In this document: positions 21,874 to 35,344 of the stretch, in pieces
Position numbering within the stretch: position 1 is the stretch's first letter
Layout: each line of letters opens with the position of its first letter
Assembly: GCA_027924585.1 (NCBI GenBank)
Contig: BSBM01000050.1
Coordinates: 8,393,501-8,457,500 of the forward strand
Length of the DNA: 64,000 nt
Origin: Larix kaempferi
Taxonomy: Eukaryota; Streptophyta; Pinopsida; Pinales; Pinaceae
Direction of reading: 5' to 3'
Notes under the pieces: model-generated
Seen by the model: only the letters and a program-made list of their open reading frames with translations
Databases searched by the model: none
Told to the model about the DNA's origin: nothing
Position numbers and translations under genes: made by a program

Positions 21874-24800
21874 GGAAGAATCCGGATCAACAACTCCCAA
21901 TGCTGACAATAAAGTTCTACGTTGTATAGGACAGTGTTGGAGAACTTCGAGGGTCGACATGGCACAAGTTGCTTGAGCTAAGTCTTCAACATCATTGTAG
22001 TTCTGGGCTGCGCACACATTGGCATTAAAATTTTCCTTCCAAATGTGGCCTTGGGCAGGTGCAACACAGTTTCAGTAGTAGGTCTCTCGATGTGGAGAGG
22101 GCCATTGGGGGGAGGTGTCGAGGGAGATTATTCTGATAAAGACTTGCCTTGGGAAGTATAAGTTTTGTTCGAGCCTAGAGGATCATATGTCTTTGTATGT
22201 GTAGATATGTGAACCGTCTCATTGGTCATCATGAGTACTTTGTGATTTGAGTACATTTCTGCTCAGGAAGGGTTGTTTTGATTTCCCCTTGCGGGGTTTC
22301 CTGTGTGACCATCTATTGTTGTTGGTGAGGAAAAGGGTCTGTTAACACTGCCGGGCGGGAAGAACCTTTTACAAATTTGTTGACTTCCTCTTTGTAAGGA
22401 TCTGGTGTAGTGATCTGACTGACAGATAAGGCAGGGAAATTTTACTTTTCTTCTCGGTTTGTTATCGTTGTTGGTCTGTTGTGGTCTGGGATTTTCCTGC
22501 TGCATAGAATTTTTCTTAGGTTTTCCTCTATTGTTCTTCTTTTTTCCTTTGGATTATTGTGACGATGACTGAACAGCGTTCACCTCGGAGGACTAAGCAG
22601 GAGAAGTAGATGTTTGGGTGTATCTTGAGTTTGAGATGGAGCAGCAGTAGTTTGTTTCCCACTCAATTTGGTTGCAGGTTGGGCCTTTACTGAACCGACA
22701 ACACCGTCGATGGGAGGTTCAGTAGCGGGTTTTGTTGGATCAGTGGTAGTGCGTGATGCATGAGGAATAAGTTTCTATAATGTTCCAGATTGGGTATATA
22801 CCAAATCCATATACTGAGCATGAGAAATTGCTTGTTCCTCCATAACAGGTCCACCTATAGAAATATCCCTGGCAATGGGGGGCCAGAAATGAATTAGTGA
22901 ACCAATCAGCCAATAATTGGTCCAAAATCGGTGCTTTGATTAATCTTCGGCATCGCCGCCACTCATGAATGTGATCGGATATATGTGTGGAAGTGGATTT
23001 GCATAGCGAAGTTAACAAATATGTTCCAGTATCGTATCAAATGGGGACTTGGAAATGTGTCAAGAAATGCATGGCCAGGGTATTGAAATCTCGAAAGGAG
23101 TATTGGGGCAGCTCAATATACCATTTTGTTTCCATGCCGGTGAGTGTATGTTGGAAGAGCTATAACCGAATGGAATCATCCACCAATGAGTTTGATGAAC
23201 ACCAAAGATGGAATGTCATAACGTGGTTTTTAGGGTCTTCCCCGGGCTTGGCATAGAACTTTGGGATGTTCGATGGTAGTTTGGCTGGGATGGGTGGCTA
23301 GTGTGGTTCATGCCAGATAGGATCGTTGATGAGTCTAGACAAATCGAGAAAATATAATGTTTCCAAGAATGGAAGTTTCCAATTAGGCTGCAGGTATGAG
23401 TAATATTGGTAGGGTGTAGGGATAACTGTGGGCCCCTGCATAGCATATTGTTGCATATTGTACACAAACATGTTACCCGCAGGGTACTGTTGAATGTTTT
23501 GTGGGTTGTAGGCCATCTGGTTAACCGGTGGTATGTTTGGAATCGTAGGATTAGTTGATTGATTCAGAATCGAAGTAGAGACCAGTTGTTGAATGTGTTG
23601 TTGAGTGTGGATAAGGGGTGTAGGCCCCTAAGATTGTTGTGTCCAAGGGACATTTCCAACTCCTTGATTGGGTGGGTTACCCATACCTGGGGTAGGGGTG
23701 CCTGAAAAAATGGATCCCATGGAATGTTTGTTCCACCCTAATTAAAAGGCGGAGCTTGAAGTGGCGGGTTCCATGGAGTATTTGAGGCGGTGGGATAAAG
23801 AATTCCAGAATTCAAGTTAGGGGGAACGAAATCTTGATGTTGGTTAGGTTTCCCCCTAGCTTTATTCGGGTTTGCGAATAAGAATACCCCCCACTCGATG
23901 GGATTTGAGGTCCCCAACAAGGAATTGGTCATGACGAGGGAATTTGCAAGTTAGTTCTGGTTGGGATACTAACATGAGGTTGTCCACTGCCAAGTGGATT
24001 GTATGTTCCCCGTGGAGTAGACGATAATAATGGAGGAGGTTGTTGAATGGTGCTTGTTGGATCGCTAACAGATGGTAACCCTCCAAAATATGTGGTATGT
24101 GGGCCCCACTAAGCTGATGAAGTGGATGGAAGAGGTTGTTGAGTAGCCCCGCTTGGGGCAGAAACAAGTAGTTGTCCTCCAACATATGGGATCAGTGGTA
24201 CCTAGGACGTAGAGGGTCAGACCAGAGGAGGTTGGTTACTGGGACCAACGGTTCCAACAAACAGTTGTCCTCCGGAAATGGTATATATGGTGGTTGAAGA
24301 ATGACCTCCAGTCACGTTAGGCATTCAAACAGTAGGGGTGGGTGTTCTTCCATAAATGACACTAGAAGAGTGAGGTGGCGCAGATTGGCCAACTGCACTA
24401 AAGGTGCTGACTTGTGAAGAGGATCTTGCATTGGTTCCGGATAGCGGTGGTGACGATGAAAATATTGGATTGTTCCTCATAAGAGGTTCATCCCCTGAAG
24501 ATATGTCGAACATGTTGTGTGAAAATAAGTGTGGGGACAGTAGTCGAGGACTTTCAGGCATCACATTCATATGAATGGAAGCGGTGTAAAGATCGTTGAG
24601 GGATTGGCCCAGATTTGTATCCCATAAAGTGGAGGATGGATAAAAAATGTGAGATACCCTGTCGGGGTCCAGAAGGAGTTCTGGTATAGTCCAGTCTAAG
24701 GGTCCGGATCGACCTACGAATGATTCATTATATTCCGTGTTAGATGGAGGTCGGGAAGCTCAGAAACCAGGAGGATCTGTCGTTTGAGAAATGGGTGCAA

Positions 24801-25516
24801 AGGGATATTGTGAAGCTGATGTGAGCATTCAAGCCGTGTCACATCTAAAGCATTCCAATGTCATGGGTGAGTTGGCTAGACTAACCACTGGATTGAATTG
24901 ATGCCATAATCTCAGGTCCTGAAGGGAGATTATGGAGGGATAAGCTGAACGGTACATTACTAGAAGAGCTTGTTTCATAATTATGGGTAGTTGATAATGT
25001 AGTGGCGACAGGTGGAGTTTCCAGCTGTCCAGGATATACAAAATCAGAAGGAGATAAATGAAATGGTATAGGAGGTATGGGTTCAAATTCGTCAATGATT
25101 TCCATTTACTCTTCAGGTTCTTCAATGGTTTCATTGTACCCTTCGAGGACATCAAATAATGTTGTCGATTCAGGTGTAATGCTAGTCTTCAGGAGGATGA
25201 TTCTTTCTGGCATGACATTAGGTGGAGTACTGACTTCAAAATCTAACATAGTGTCCACTGCGGTGCGAGTTTTTGACGTAACAGTGGATGGTGGTACTGC
25301 ATGGATCTTAGGTGCACTACTAGTTTCAGTGATTATGAGAGGCTCTGAGATGATGTTAGGGTTTGGGGGTACAGGAGAAACTGAAGGTGTTGTATTGGTA
25401 GATGGTGGAACAGTCCCCTGACCATCTCCACGACCGACAGGGATAGGGATACATGAAGCAGGAGGACGAGAAGTCGATGGTTCGGGGATTCTCCGTGATC
25501 TCCTTTGATCATCCAT
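21874..25516 (-). pseudogene. Gypsy gag and gag-protease junction
   Basis: A long degenerate gag read leftward. The N-terminus at 25516 (MDDQRRSRRIPEPSTSRPPA) begins a Pro/Ser/Thr-rich region continued in shifted frames to about 23300. The capsid-like part at about 23230-22740 reads METKWYIELPQYSFRDFN and HISDHIHEWRRCRRL. A basic zinc-knuckle-like end at 22505-22263 reads KVKFPCLICQSDHYTRS, with later Cys/His lost. The 21874-21960 end leads into the protease. Many frameshifts; not functional. Extended Pro-rich gag N-termini are seen in large Tat elements. Confidence 0.7.
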
Positions 25517-27526
25517 GTGATAGGATTATAAGTTATGGGGACAGTCTCATGAAAAAATAACCCAAAAACCCTAGATAAACTAAGTGTGCAAAAGGGGAGC
25601 TAGGAAAAGACAAGGCTCGCAGGCCTGAAAAAACAAGCTCAAAAAACTGCACTGGGACCGGCGTCGCAGTAAGCGAGCTGAAACAAAAGTGGCTAGAATG
25701 CAAATAAGTAGCACTAAAAAGAAAAAGACCCTCTACAAAGATGAAATAGCAAGAAAGCCTAACTAGGAGCTGGATACCTTGACAAATCATATCCTTTTCA
25801 AGGTAATGAAATCCAAGTTGAACAATATGAAATGAGAGACCAAAGTGGAAGGATATCCCTCTACCGAAAGGGATCCTGGGTAAAAAAGCCCTAGAAGAAG
25901 AGTCACTAGCCTACCTCGTTCATGACACGTCGGATAAAGTGAACTAGCGCTTTTGTCTTTGAGCCCAAGTATAATCTATACGGTAAATACAAGGAAGACA
26001 ATGGATAGATGTCCTTAGGTGCTAAGTGGAGTGCGACATTACACGAAGTCCATCCGGAACCTGTCCTTGCAGCTTACCCCCATGGAACGGGAGGTCCTCT
26101 CCACAAACTAGTCGATGACCATGTCAATAAGTACAAGAGGATTTTATTACCCTATAGGACAACAACTATGTCTTGGATTAAAATGTCAAGGGGGAATTAT
26201 TTGGATTCCTATCCCCGGTGTCCTACCTAACTACCAAATTCTTTTTATCCTCAAGCAAGGTTAAAGTGTGTTGAGTTAGGCAGATGAATTTTAATTGCTG
26301 TTGTATTACTCAATCGGGTAACGGAAGTGAAACTCATGGTGTGATGAATGACTCAAACCATGCAAATGAGTATGAATCAAATAAGCCTTTCCTTTCAATG
26401 AATACTAGCTAAGGTAAGGAGATAGTTCTTCGATCAATGCAAGCATGAACTTTTTCAAAAAGATGAAAAACCACAAAAAAAATTGTTTATTTTTTTAATA
26501 TGCCAAACTAATGTTACTTCTTTCAATATGGATCTAATCTATCACTGATTCTACTTCTAATGAGGATAACTATGTGACAAATAAAAATGAAAATATGCTT
26601 CTGAAATACAAAATATGACTTTTATCTTTTCAAAAGAAGGGAAAGAGTGTTTCAAAAAGGTCTTTCCATATCAAATTTCATGAAATAGATATAAAGATGC
26701 TACTTTGAAACAATGTACTCTCTCAATAATGTAATCAAGGGTTTCAAATACATATTCTCATAGGACCTTGATGGTTCAGAAATGACCAAAAGTTTGCATA
26801 TTATGGTAAGGAGGAAAACAAGCTAGTTATGATGTCGCAAGACTCATAAAATCCAATCTCAAAACAGTGAATGAAACAAACCAAAGACACTTGCAACTTT
26901 GCTAAGGGATATGAAGATGAATATGCAGACTAGATATAGGAAAATGGTGAGTATGTAGGTGCTATTGTAACAGTGACATAGTTTTAGAATGGTTCAAGGT
27001 GTCTACCAAGGGATCTTGACAAGCAAGCAAAGGTTCAAAATATTTCAAAATAAACTAAAATGCAAGCGATGTACTATAACCACGGGTCACGGAGGCCTGA
27101 AAAATGTCAGCAAAACAATTTGAAGCGGAGAACCAAAACTTGAAGTGAAATAAACCAAAAAGAAATCAAAAAATGAATTTCTCAGGGGATTTTCGTGGGT
27201 CTGTAAGCAACCTAGGCACGAAAATACTATATTTTTCGCATTTCATAGAGTGTTCAAGGTGCAAAAATATGATGATTTTCGCTCTGGTGAGAGTGTGCAG
27301 GCCGCGAAAATAAACAGAGATCAAGATGAAGGGCAGAATTTTAAGAAAAAAAAAAGAATTTTCTAGGGTTTTCCAACCCAGGGAACCAGATGTTGAGGTG
27401 AAACTGAAAAACAGTAATCCAAAGCAAATAAAAGGGGTGTGAATGAGGGTAAAAAGACCCAATTCCACAATCAATTTGAATGAAAGTAAAATCAAACTTC
27501 ACAATCAAAAGAAAAATGGATTCAAA
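25517..27526 (-). other. Gypsy 5' leader
   Basis: No recognisable gene between the PBS and the gag start. Minus-strand open stretches (25533-25790, 27166-27495) carry no known motif. Leaders of this length are common in Tat elements. Confidence 0.6.
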
Positions 27527-27541
27527 CCAGTTGAGTCGCCA
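27527..27541 (-). other. Gypsy primer-binding site
   Basis: Minus strand TGGCGACTCAACTGG, separated by five bases from the 5' LTR. This TGGCGACTC-type PBS is typical of Tat elements; I do not assign the tRNA with certainty. Confidence 0.8.
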
Positions 27542-27546
27542 GTTTT

Positions 27547-28098
27547 TGTTATAGAACTTTCTTCCTATCGATAAGAAGAGGCTCTCTTAGACTAGACTAG
27601 GATGTAACTAGTTCTAATCTAAGACAATTAAGAAACAAATGCTACCTTGAATCCTGAACTAAGCTTATACAACAAGATTAAATGTATTCGGTAGCAATGG
27701 AAGGATGTAACTCACCTTCAATCAGATGTTTGTCCTGCTTCCAGTTTTTGATCTCGAAGCTCCCAAGTAGAACCTGTCAAGATCAACCAAAGAACAAGCA
27801 TACAATCTCCCAAATACCTTGAAGTAAAGGTTATATTCAAATATACCTAGATACACTTCATGCAAAATATTCACACACAATTCACATGAAATGGGAAACA
27901 AGACAAGTTATCTTTATTAAGAAACTTGAAAACACTTACATAGGGTTGCTTGATGTCCAAGTCAGCTCCAGCTCCAAGAATTCTTCTCTCTAGCTATCTC
28001 TGCAAATCTCCTAAGATCATAGGTTGGATACCCCAAGTAGTTCTCCCCATGGCTCATGGATGGCCTCTCCTTTATAGCACTTGAGGGGTTAACCATAA
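27547..28098 (-). repeat. Gypsy 5' LTR, portion left of element C
   Basis: Begins TGTTATAGAAC and matches 5591-6141 of the 3' LTR. It is interrupted after ...AACCATAA by element C. The remainder is at 44958-45448. Confidence 0.9.
28094..28098. other. Target duplication of element C, left copy
   Basis: CATAA, repeated at 44953-44957. The undisrupted sequence is in the gypsy 3' LTR near 6139. Confidence 0.95.
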
Positions 28099-29405
28099 TG
28101 TCACATCCCCCATTTTGACCCTTGTAATATTTTGGGCTATAATGTAAATAATGTATGCATATTATGTATGATTCCTAGCGTGGAGCTCAAGGCCAAGGCC
28201 CCGCTAGTGAACGCTCGATCTAGAAGAGGCACGTATTTGAAATTATGCTACCCGTGTGCTAGTGAACTATGGGAATTGTAAATATGCATTTTAATATAAA
28301 AGCCCACAACTAGTTATGCAATGCAACAAGAGATGGGGGCATGATGTTACAAGGAAGTTGGGAGGGAAATGTTCAAACCCTTGAGCCAATCAAGTCAAGC
28401 CAAGTGTCAATGAGAGAACCCATCAAACCCTCAACTACCCATGTTGAATTTTGTACCCAATCATTGATTTCTCCCAAGAGTTGGTTGAGGTAGTTAATGC
28501 CTTGGGGAATGGGAGGTATGGCTGTCCAAATTCGGGTATGGGCAAGCCACCCTGCATGGAAATTTGTGTTTGGCTTCTTGGGCAAGAAAAGAGCCATGAA
28601 TTACTCCTCAAGCCATTACCTATCAACCAACTTTTCCCTCTCACGAGTTTGGAGCTACCTGGGCATTTTCCTCACTGGTTTTACTGTGTTTACATTCATT
28701 TTCCTAGCTAGGAAGGGCGTTTTTTCTGTGGCTAACAGTGGGGAAGAAGGGAAAACGATTTGGGGGTTTTATTAAGGCCGTTTGGCCCACTGAATGCTCA
28801 TACATCTGTGGGAGAAATCGGTTTTCTTCCCTGGGATTGATTCCCTCTTCCCACAAATCCGTTTTTGGTGTGCCTACATTTTTGGGAAAACCCATGTCCA
28901 TATAACTTCTATGTCCCATTGCTGAAAGTGTGTTTCCAAGACCATATATGAGTTTTGTGTTCAAGAGAATTCTGGGGTTGAGTTGGGTATCCATTACTTT
29001 GGGATGTGTTGTGCTTGAGAGTTCCCTTTTCCTTGTAGATATCATGCCCAGCTCAGGGGTGGTCTCTGAGTGCTGAAAGAATATGGGCTAGGCAGAGACC
29101 TATGGCTAGGAGGAACGTTGCAGCGACATAGCTAGTTGTTTGGGACAGCATTGCATCAAGATGAGTATTTTATTGTGTATTTACATATACAAATGTGTTA
29201 ATTTGTTGACTATGTCAAATTGAATAACAGTCATGTAATATGTGTGGATGAGTTCATTTCCGCTGTGCATGTTTGTTTGTTTTCCATCTGCACACATCTC
29301 TTTTATGGCTGTGAATCTAATGAATATGGCTGAGTTTATGAAAATCCCCATAGAATGGCATCAGGTTCCCTTCCTTGCACTGGGTCCAAGGGTGGACATG
29401 TGACA
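28099..29405 (+). repeat. Element C 5' LTR
   Basis: 1,307 bp, TGTCACATCC...CATGTGACA. Nearly colinear with 43645-44952. The short open frames shared by both LTRs (such as 28373-28597 and 43919-44143) have no recognised domain. Confidence 0.95.
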
Positions 29406-29407
29406 TT

Positions 29408-29419
29408 TGGTATCAGAGC
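29408..29419 (+). other. Element C primer-binding site
   Basis: TGGTATCAGAGC two bases after the 5' LTR, a perfect initiator tRNA-Met complement. Confidence 0.9.
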
Positions 29420-29574
29420 GAAGGTTGCAACATTTGGGCCTTCATGGGATACCTATCACAGCTTGCAGGGGTAAGTATGCTTCCTATTCATTATAGACCA
29501 TTAAGAAAAATTTCAAACTTTCAAATTTTCGAAAATTTTTCTAAGTGTTTTTGAAAAAATTTCTAAGTCTGTAT

Positions 29575-30175
29575 CGGGAAGAACTTACGAGTTTTCGTCC
29601 GCAACGGCGGCGAAACTTAGCGAGTTCATTCGCAACGACGGAAAGAACTGACGAGTTTTTGCCGAAATGGTCGACCGAAAATTTTTAAGTTCGACAAACT
29701 GGAAGAACTCGGCGAGTTCGTCCGCAACGGCGGAAAAAGTTGGTGAGTTTCCGCCACAGCGTCAGAAGGAATTGGCAAGTTTCCGCCATAGTGATGGAAG
29801 GAAAATTTGATTTTTCGACCAGAAGAACTCAGTAAGTTTGTCCGCAACGGAGGAAGAATTCAGGGAATTGGTCCGCAATGATGGAAGGACTCGGCGAGTT
29901 GGTCCGAAAATTTTTCTAAGTGTCTTTCGGCGGAAGAACTCGACAATTTGGTCCGCAATGGCGGAAGAACTCAGCGAGTTGGTCCGCAACGACGGAAGGA
30001 CTCGGTGAGTTGGTCCGAAATTTTTTCTAAGTTTCTTTCGGCGGAAGAACTCAGCAAGATGGTCCGCAACAGCGAAAGAACTCGGCAAGCTGGTCCGCAA
30101 CGGCGGAAGAAATCGGCGAGTTGGCCCGAAACAAGTCGAAAGAACTCGGTGAGTTGCTCTGAAACAAGGAATTTC
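29575..30175. repeat. CG-rich ~31-33-bp tandem repeats in element C leader
   Basis: Degenerate units of the type GAACTCGGCGAGTTGGTCCG plus CAACGGCGGAA. A higher-order period of about 117 bp is marked by GGTCCGAAATTTTTTCTAAG (near 29900 and 30016). The block is much richer in CG dinucleotides than its surroundings. Both strands stay open for long stretches because of the repeat, and no protein family is recognised. Confidence 0.8.
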
Positions 30176-30239
30176 AGTCGTTTTCCAGGGAAATTTTTCA
30201 GGTGCCGAAAGTTGAAAAATGGCTTTGAACTCATGCGCC

Positions 30240-33200
30240 AGATTGTACGAAATTGAAAAAAAAAAATGAGGGCACTGCCCTTGACCCACCCTGCAGTGGC
30301 GCAGGGAAGCCACAAGGGGGCAAGCCCCCTTGACCCCCATCGTCCCCCGGAGACAGTCATTGAAAGTGTGAAATGCATTCTCTATGCTTAGGATGAGAAG
30401 CAGGAATTGCATAGAAGGTTGTGGAAACCTTATTAAGAGTAACTGGCTATAACATGCATTACAGAAGAGCAATGGGAGCAGCAAGGCAATGTCAATAAGA
30501 GGGAATTTCCTCACCTTAAACTATTTTTGTTTATAGCATAAGAATTGCATATTTGGAAAATAGCAAGAATAAATGTTATACACGTATGTATATATTGAAT
30601 CGCTAATTCATGAGAAGATCATAGCTAATGATTGCTTGTATGCTTGGTAGGGAAGCCAAGAAAAGGATCAGCTATGATGTGGAGGATGAACTCCATGTCA
30701 TGAGGGGGAATTGGAAAGGGATAATTCCTTAACTCCTCTCTTGCTATTGTATTTATATTTCCGGAGTTTATATGTTGGAAATTATGGCATCGGGATGCTG
30801 GAAATACAAGAGAGTAGTAGATTAAAAATGAATTAGTGGGCATGATTAAAAATTCATTGCATAGTGCATGTGATGCATGATGTTGCATATGGGTAAAAGT
30901 AGTGAAGTTACATATGCAATAGCCCATTAATGGTATAGCTTGTGGTTGATCACCAGTAATGTTGTTGATAATGGTTGTATGAATTAGACCATAGAAGCAT
31001 GATTGAAAATGTAAGAGATTAGATAGCTGAAATGAATATGCACTAGATGGCATATTGATAAACATTGCACAGTGCATGTAAAAATACTTGTGTATATATA
31101 TGATATTGCATATTGGTAGAATAGTGAGGTTTTGCATATGCAATGAGCCACTTAAAGATGATTATGGTGGTTGTTAAATAACTAGTCGTGTTTGCAATGG
31201 TTATAGGACCAAAGACAACCGAAACATGACTAAATATGTGGATGATGATTATTGCATATGACTAACAACCTTATGAAGAAAGGATGGTGCAACAAATCTA
31301 TGAGCATGAGGTTGGAAAGGAACTGTGAAGCCTTGGTAAGAGGCCAACTGATCAGGTAACATCAAACGATGTTAATGACAGCCATGCAGGTAATGGTTAT
31401 TTGTGCTTAAGTGCATGGATGTTGAAAGAGGATTTGGTAAAATCCATTCAACTATGTTTAAACTATGTTGATTTGGTTTTCATTTGGTATTGAGTGCTTG
31501 AATGTGAATGTTAACCTACCGAGTATGGTCAGGTGTAGGTAAATAAAGGCAAGGAGCCTTACACCCTATAATTGCTTAGAAAATTCAATGCATTCATATG
31601 AAATTATAACATGCCATTGTGTATGATGGATTATAAGTTTAAATAACCAAAGAAAGTAAAGACCTATAGTCATGATTGTGGTAGTACATGCCATAAGAAT
31701 GGTTAGGCCATAATATGCTGAAATGCATAGTATCCACGAATTGATGCAAAGTTGTATTGAGGGATTATGCATTCAGTGAATGCACATTAAAATATTATGT
31801 AAATGTTGTGAATGTGCATGCATATGTGTAAGTGCACATGTTGAGATGCATTGCGAGAATGCACGGTTGTGATATGTATAGGTTTCAATGCATTTAGATA
31901 ATAGATGAAATGGTGAACCATTGTTAATACTGAGAGAATTTCATGAGCTGCTATGAATGTAGGAGAAAGATTGCATGAAGAAGGTAGACATGATGATGGG
32001 CTACCAGAGTGCCCTGTGGAAGGATAGAGATTGCATGGAATGTGAAGTAATGAGTACTTACAATTTATTTAAATTGCATGGATAGTGTACCCATATCTTG
32101 CAATTTTATTTATGATAACGATGCATATATAGATATATACATATATTTCATTGCATTTCAAATGTTGACAGCTGAAGGTGATTGAATTATTGAGGGTTAT
32201 AATTCCGAGATCACTTCAGTGATTGTTGTAGCAATGAAAGGATTATATGCATAGATACTCACAACATGTTTGGCTGATTAAATTTCCAGATTTCAGGTAG
32301 ATTGTTTTAGGCATGGAAAATGTGGGTAAGTCCATGATGAAGATTGGAATCTACCATGAGAAAGAGCCAGACGATATGAGAGCAGACTCATGGCTAAGCA
32401 AATCAATTCTGTAGAGGAAAGAATTGCAAATTCATACTTGAATTTAATTATTAATGTCATCGAATGATTAAGGAAAATCAGATTTGAATTTTATTGAAAT
32501 GTTGTTGATTGTTTGACTATTTGATAAATGTGCCAGATAGACACATTGAAGGAAGACCATGTGTGATGACCTGCAGAAGCCAAACTCCATGGGAAGGACC
32601 CCATGCTTTAGAAATGGGTTTCGGGTGAAACACCAATGCATAATTCAAGGATGACATCTCAGCTAAGCTGTATGTTGGAAAACCATGAGAGTGAGATGGT
32701 AAAGCTATGCCAAGAAGGCATGTGTGGATTATGGAACGTGGAAATATTGGGGTGGCAAACTGAAGAACTGTTGACTCAAAGAAGGGATCCCCCATTCTTC
32801 GCAAATGAAGAAAAGATACATCTGCAAAATGAATGAGTATTCTGTGACCCTAGACAAGAACATGCATATCTAAATTATTAGGGTTAATATGCAAAGCATT
32901 CTCTACTTTATTTATATCATTTCAAACTGCTTGAGTATGATTAGGGCCTACATGGCGCACATTGGAAAGGGGGTCCACACCTTTTCTAGTGTCAGGTCAT
33001 GATAGGGTTGTCAATATTGACTACACCCTAAGGGAATGGACGCATTCCTGGTGTTTCAATACTTGATAGTGAATGTTATGGAATGTGGTTGCGATTTTGA
33101 GAAACAATACTGATAAGCCTACTTATCCTTCTTGTGTTGTTAGCCTACACAGATGCCAATTGGTACTGCACATTAAGAGGCAAAGTGAAGAAGGATACGC

Positions 33201-33480
33201 AGAAGGACTGTATAGGAATTGGTAACCTTTCTATTCTCACACTAAATAATACTGGAAGGGATGGAAAAACCCAGGGAGCTATGTAGTGAAAAGGGGTATC
33301 ATCCTTATGGGAGTGGGGCCATGTTAACCTGCAGTCAAGAAAGTCACCTATAAAGTTCCTAAAAGGAACCACCGGTTTGCACAAGAGAAGGAGTGGCGTC
33401 CTTGTATGAATGAAGAGTTAATGTGTGTGTGAAGGGTTATGGTGCAAGAAGGTGTGGTGACATTGGTGAAGGCATAAAAT
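30240..33480. other. Element C leader, no gene seen
   Basis: Starts with an A-run and a G/C block with an inverted-repeat-like AGGGGGCAAGCCCCCT (about 30317). The rest is AT-rich with many ATGCATA-type words and no supported gene. The minus open stretch 30625-31143 shows no domain. Confidence 0.5.
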
Positions 33481-33481
33481 C

Positions 33482-33709
33482 TCTATTGGGTCAGCAGTAG
33501 GAGGACGGGCGCCAAGACTGACTGAAAACTATGAGATGCCTATTGGGTCGGCAGTAGGAGGGCGGGCGCCAAGACTGACTGAAAACCCTGAGATGCCTAT
33601 TGGGTTAGGAGTAGGAGGGTGGGCACCAAGACTGACTGAAAACCCTGAGATGCCTATTGGGTCAGCAGTAGGAGGGTGGGCGCCAAGACTGACTGAAAAC
33701 CCTAAGATG
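33482..33709 (+). repeat. 57-bp in-frame minisatellite, four copies
   Basis: Four head-to-tail 57-bp units (33482, 33539, 33596, 33653). Because 57 is a multiple of three, one frame stays open through the block and encodes a 19-residue repeat, MPIGSAVGGRAPRLTENPE with minor changes. The ORF (33536-33724) starts and stops close to the repeat edges, so it may be fortuitous. Confidence 0.9.
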
Positions 33710-35340
33710 CCTATGGCTCCATAGTAGAGCCTTGACCTATAATGGTCAGGTGGCGTAGTTTCCTTCCATTGGTCGATGACCCAGACGAATGTGTTGGCTT
33801 GGCACTGGAGAGGGCCAACCAGGTATGGGACTAGTTGGGCACCACCAAATGCTTGGCAAATCCAGCCGATGGGGAGGTGTACTGGTTAAGCATTAACTAC
33901 ATCCAAGTCCATAGGTGATTCCAAGGCTTGCAAAGCGAAGCAGGACCCTGTGGACCAGAGGGGAAACGCACAATACAGATAAGTATTCGTTTTCATTTAT
34001 GTCTTGTTTGGAATAATGAAGATTTCAGGTATAAGTCTTCTAATAGCTAAGATGATACATTATTGTTTCTTTGTTGGAAACCTTGGTCATTGCAGGAAGG
34101 CAAGATTCTGAAAGACTATAAATTGCTGGTAAATCTAGAGAGTAAATGAGTGGGCGATATAAATTATTGAGAAATTCAGGGAGTAGCTGGTTGAACGCTA
34201 TAAAGTTCTTGATAAGTCCAAAGAGTGACTAGTTGGGCATTGACTACTTGATATGGTAAGCAGCGTGTACGCTGGCCCAACACCCCTTAAACAATTGATA
34301 AAACCAGTCGGAGAACTGGCCTAGCCTATTGCTAAAGGAAATGATTGATAAACTTAGTCGGCGTACTGGCCTGGCATTACCTATTTGAATGATTGTGGAG
34401 TAGCCTACGTGCTGGCCCAACATTCATAATTGTGTTCACGGGAAAATCCAAGGCTCGTAAAGCAAAGAAGGATCCCGTGGAATAAAGTGAAGACATCCAA
34501 TACATATAAGTATTTGGTTACCTTGCAGCTTCTTGCTTATGAATATACGTGTGTATATGATTTGGTTATGATTTCCTAAACTCTTGTTTAGAGATAAACC
34601 CTATGAAAATGAACTAAACATGTGAATTGATTCAATGTTTGAGTGTAGGTACTGCTGGAAGCAAGGATTATGAAGGCATCCTAGAAATGCGTGTGGACAT
34701 GTGACCATCCTAAAGAGCTTAGTATGAGCAGTAATGAAAGATGGTGCTAGTGGACACGAGTGGATCCTAGCAGCCAAAGGTTCTGTAGGCAACTATGGAG
34801 AAGGGTTCCTAGTTGAAAACCCTTAGACAGACCTTAGACACTAAGTGTCATAGCCAATAAAGGAAAGTCAAAGCATTCACATTGAAGTGAAAAAGACCAA
34901 GGAGCATGAAACCACGGCGATGGTGTAGCTCCATAATAGAACAAGACTAAGAGGGAGAAAATCCTACTCTTCTCTTTCCTTTCGATTGATGCATTTATAA
35001 ACAAAAGATTGTTGATTGCATGTCATGGCTGAAAATAGATTGTGTTTAATTGCTTGAAATAAATTGTGAATGCTGAAATAGTAAATTTCCTGTGAAAGGA
35101 TGAACATGAATGAGTTCATGTGTATGTTGGGAAAGCATGAAAAGTGCGGAAGTCCCATGAATAAAGCGTGGACATTCCATGTCAATTGGGAAAATAATTG
35201 ACTAATCTTAATGTTTATGTTATGCTTGTCCTAACAAAGAATTTCTATGATGAATTTCACAGGTAAGAAAGTGAAACAATTGGTTGCAGCCGGCACAAGA
35301 AAGTGTTGCTAGTAAGAAAAGTGTGGTTAGTTGTGCCCAT
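33710..35340. other. Element C leader, distal part
   Basis: No gene. Two related segments about 540 bp apart (near 33915-33990 and 34445-34520) share a CCAAGGCT.G.AAAGC.AAG pattern followed by a CA.TACA.ATAAGTATT pattern. A run of GTACTGGCCTGGC-like strings lies at about 34250-34420. Confidence 0.5.
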
Positions 35341-35344
35341 TAAC

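Noticed and set aside
28373-28775. Genes within the element C LTR
   Set aside because: The same short frames occur in the other LTR (43919-44321), with no known domain; LTR sequence alone explains them.
30305-30345. Terminator or stable hairpin at the G/C inverted repeat
   Set aside because: The AGGGGGC...GCCCCCT pairing is short, and bacterial-type terminators do not apply in a plant nuclear context.
29762-30514. 250-codon minus-strand ORF in element C leader
   Set aside because: It is open only through the CG-rich tandem repeats; the protein is a repeat of Arg/Ser/Leu strings with no recognised domain.
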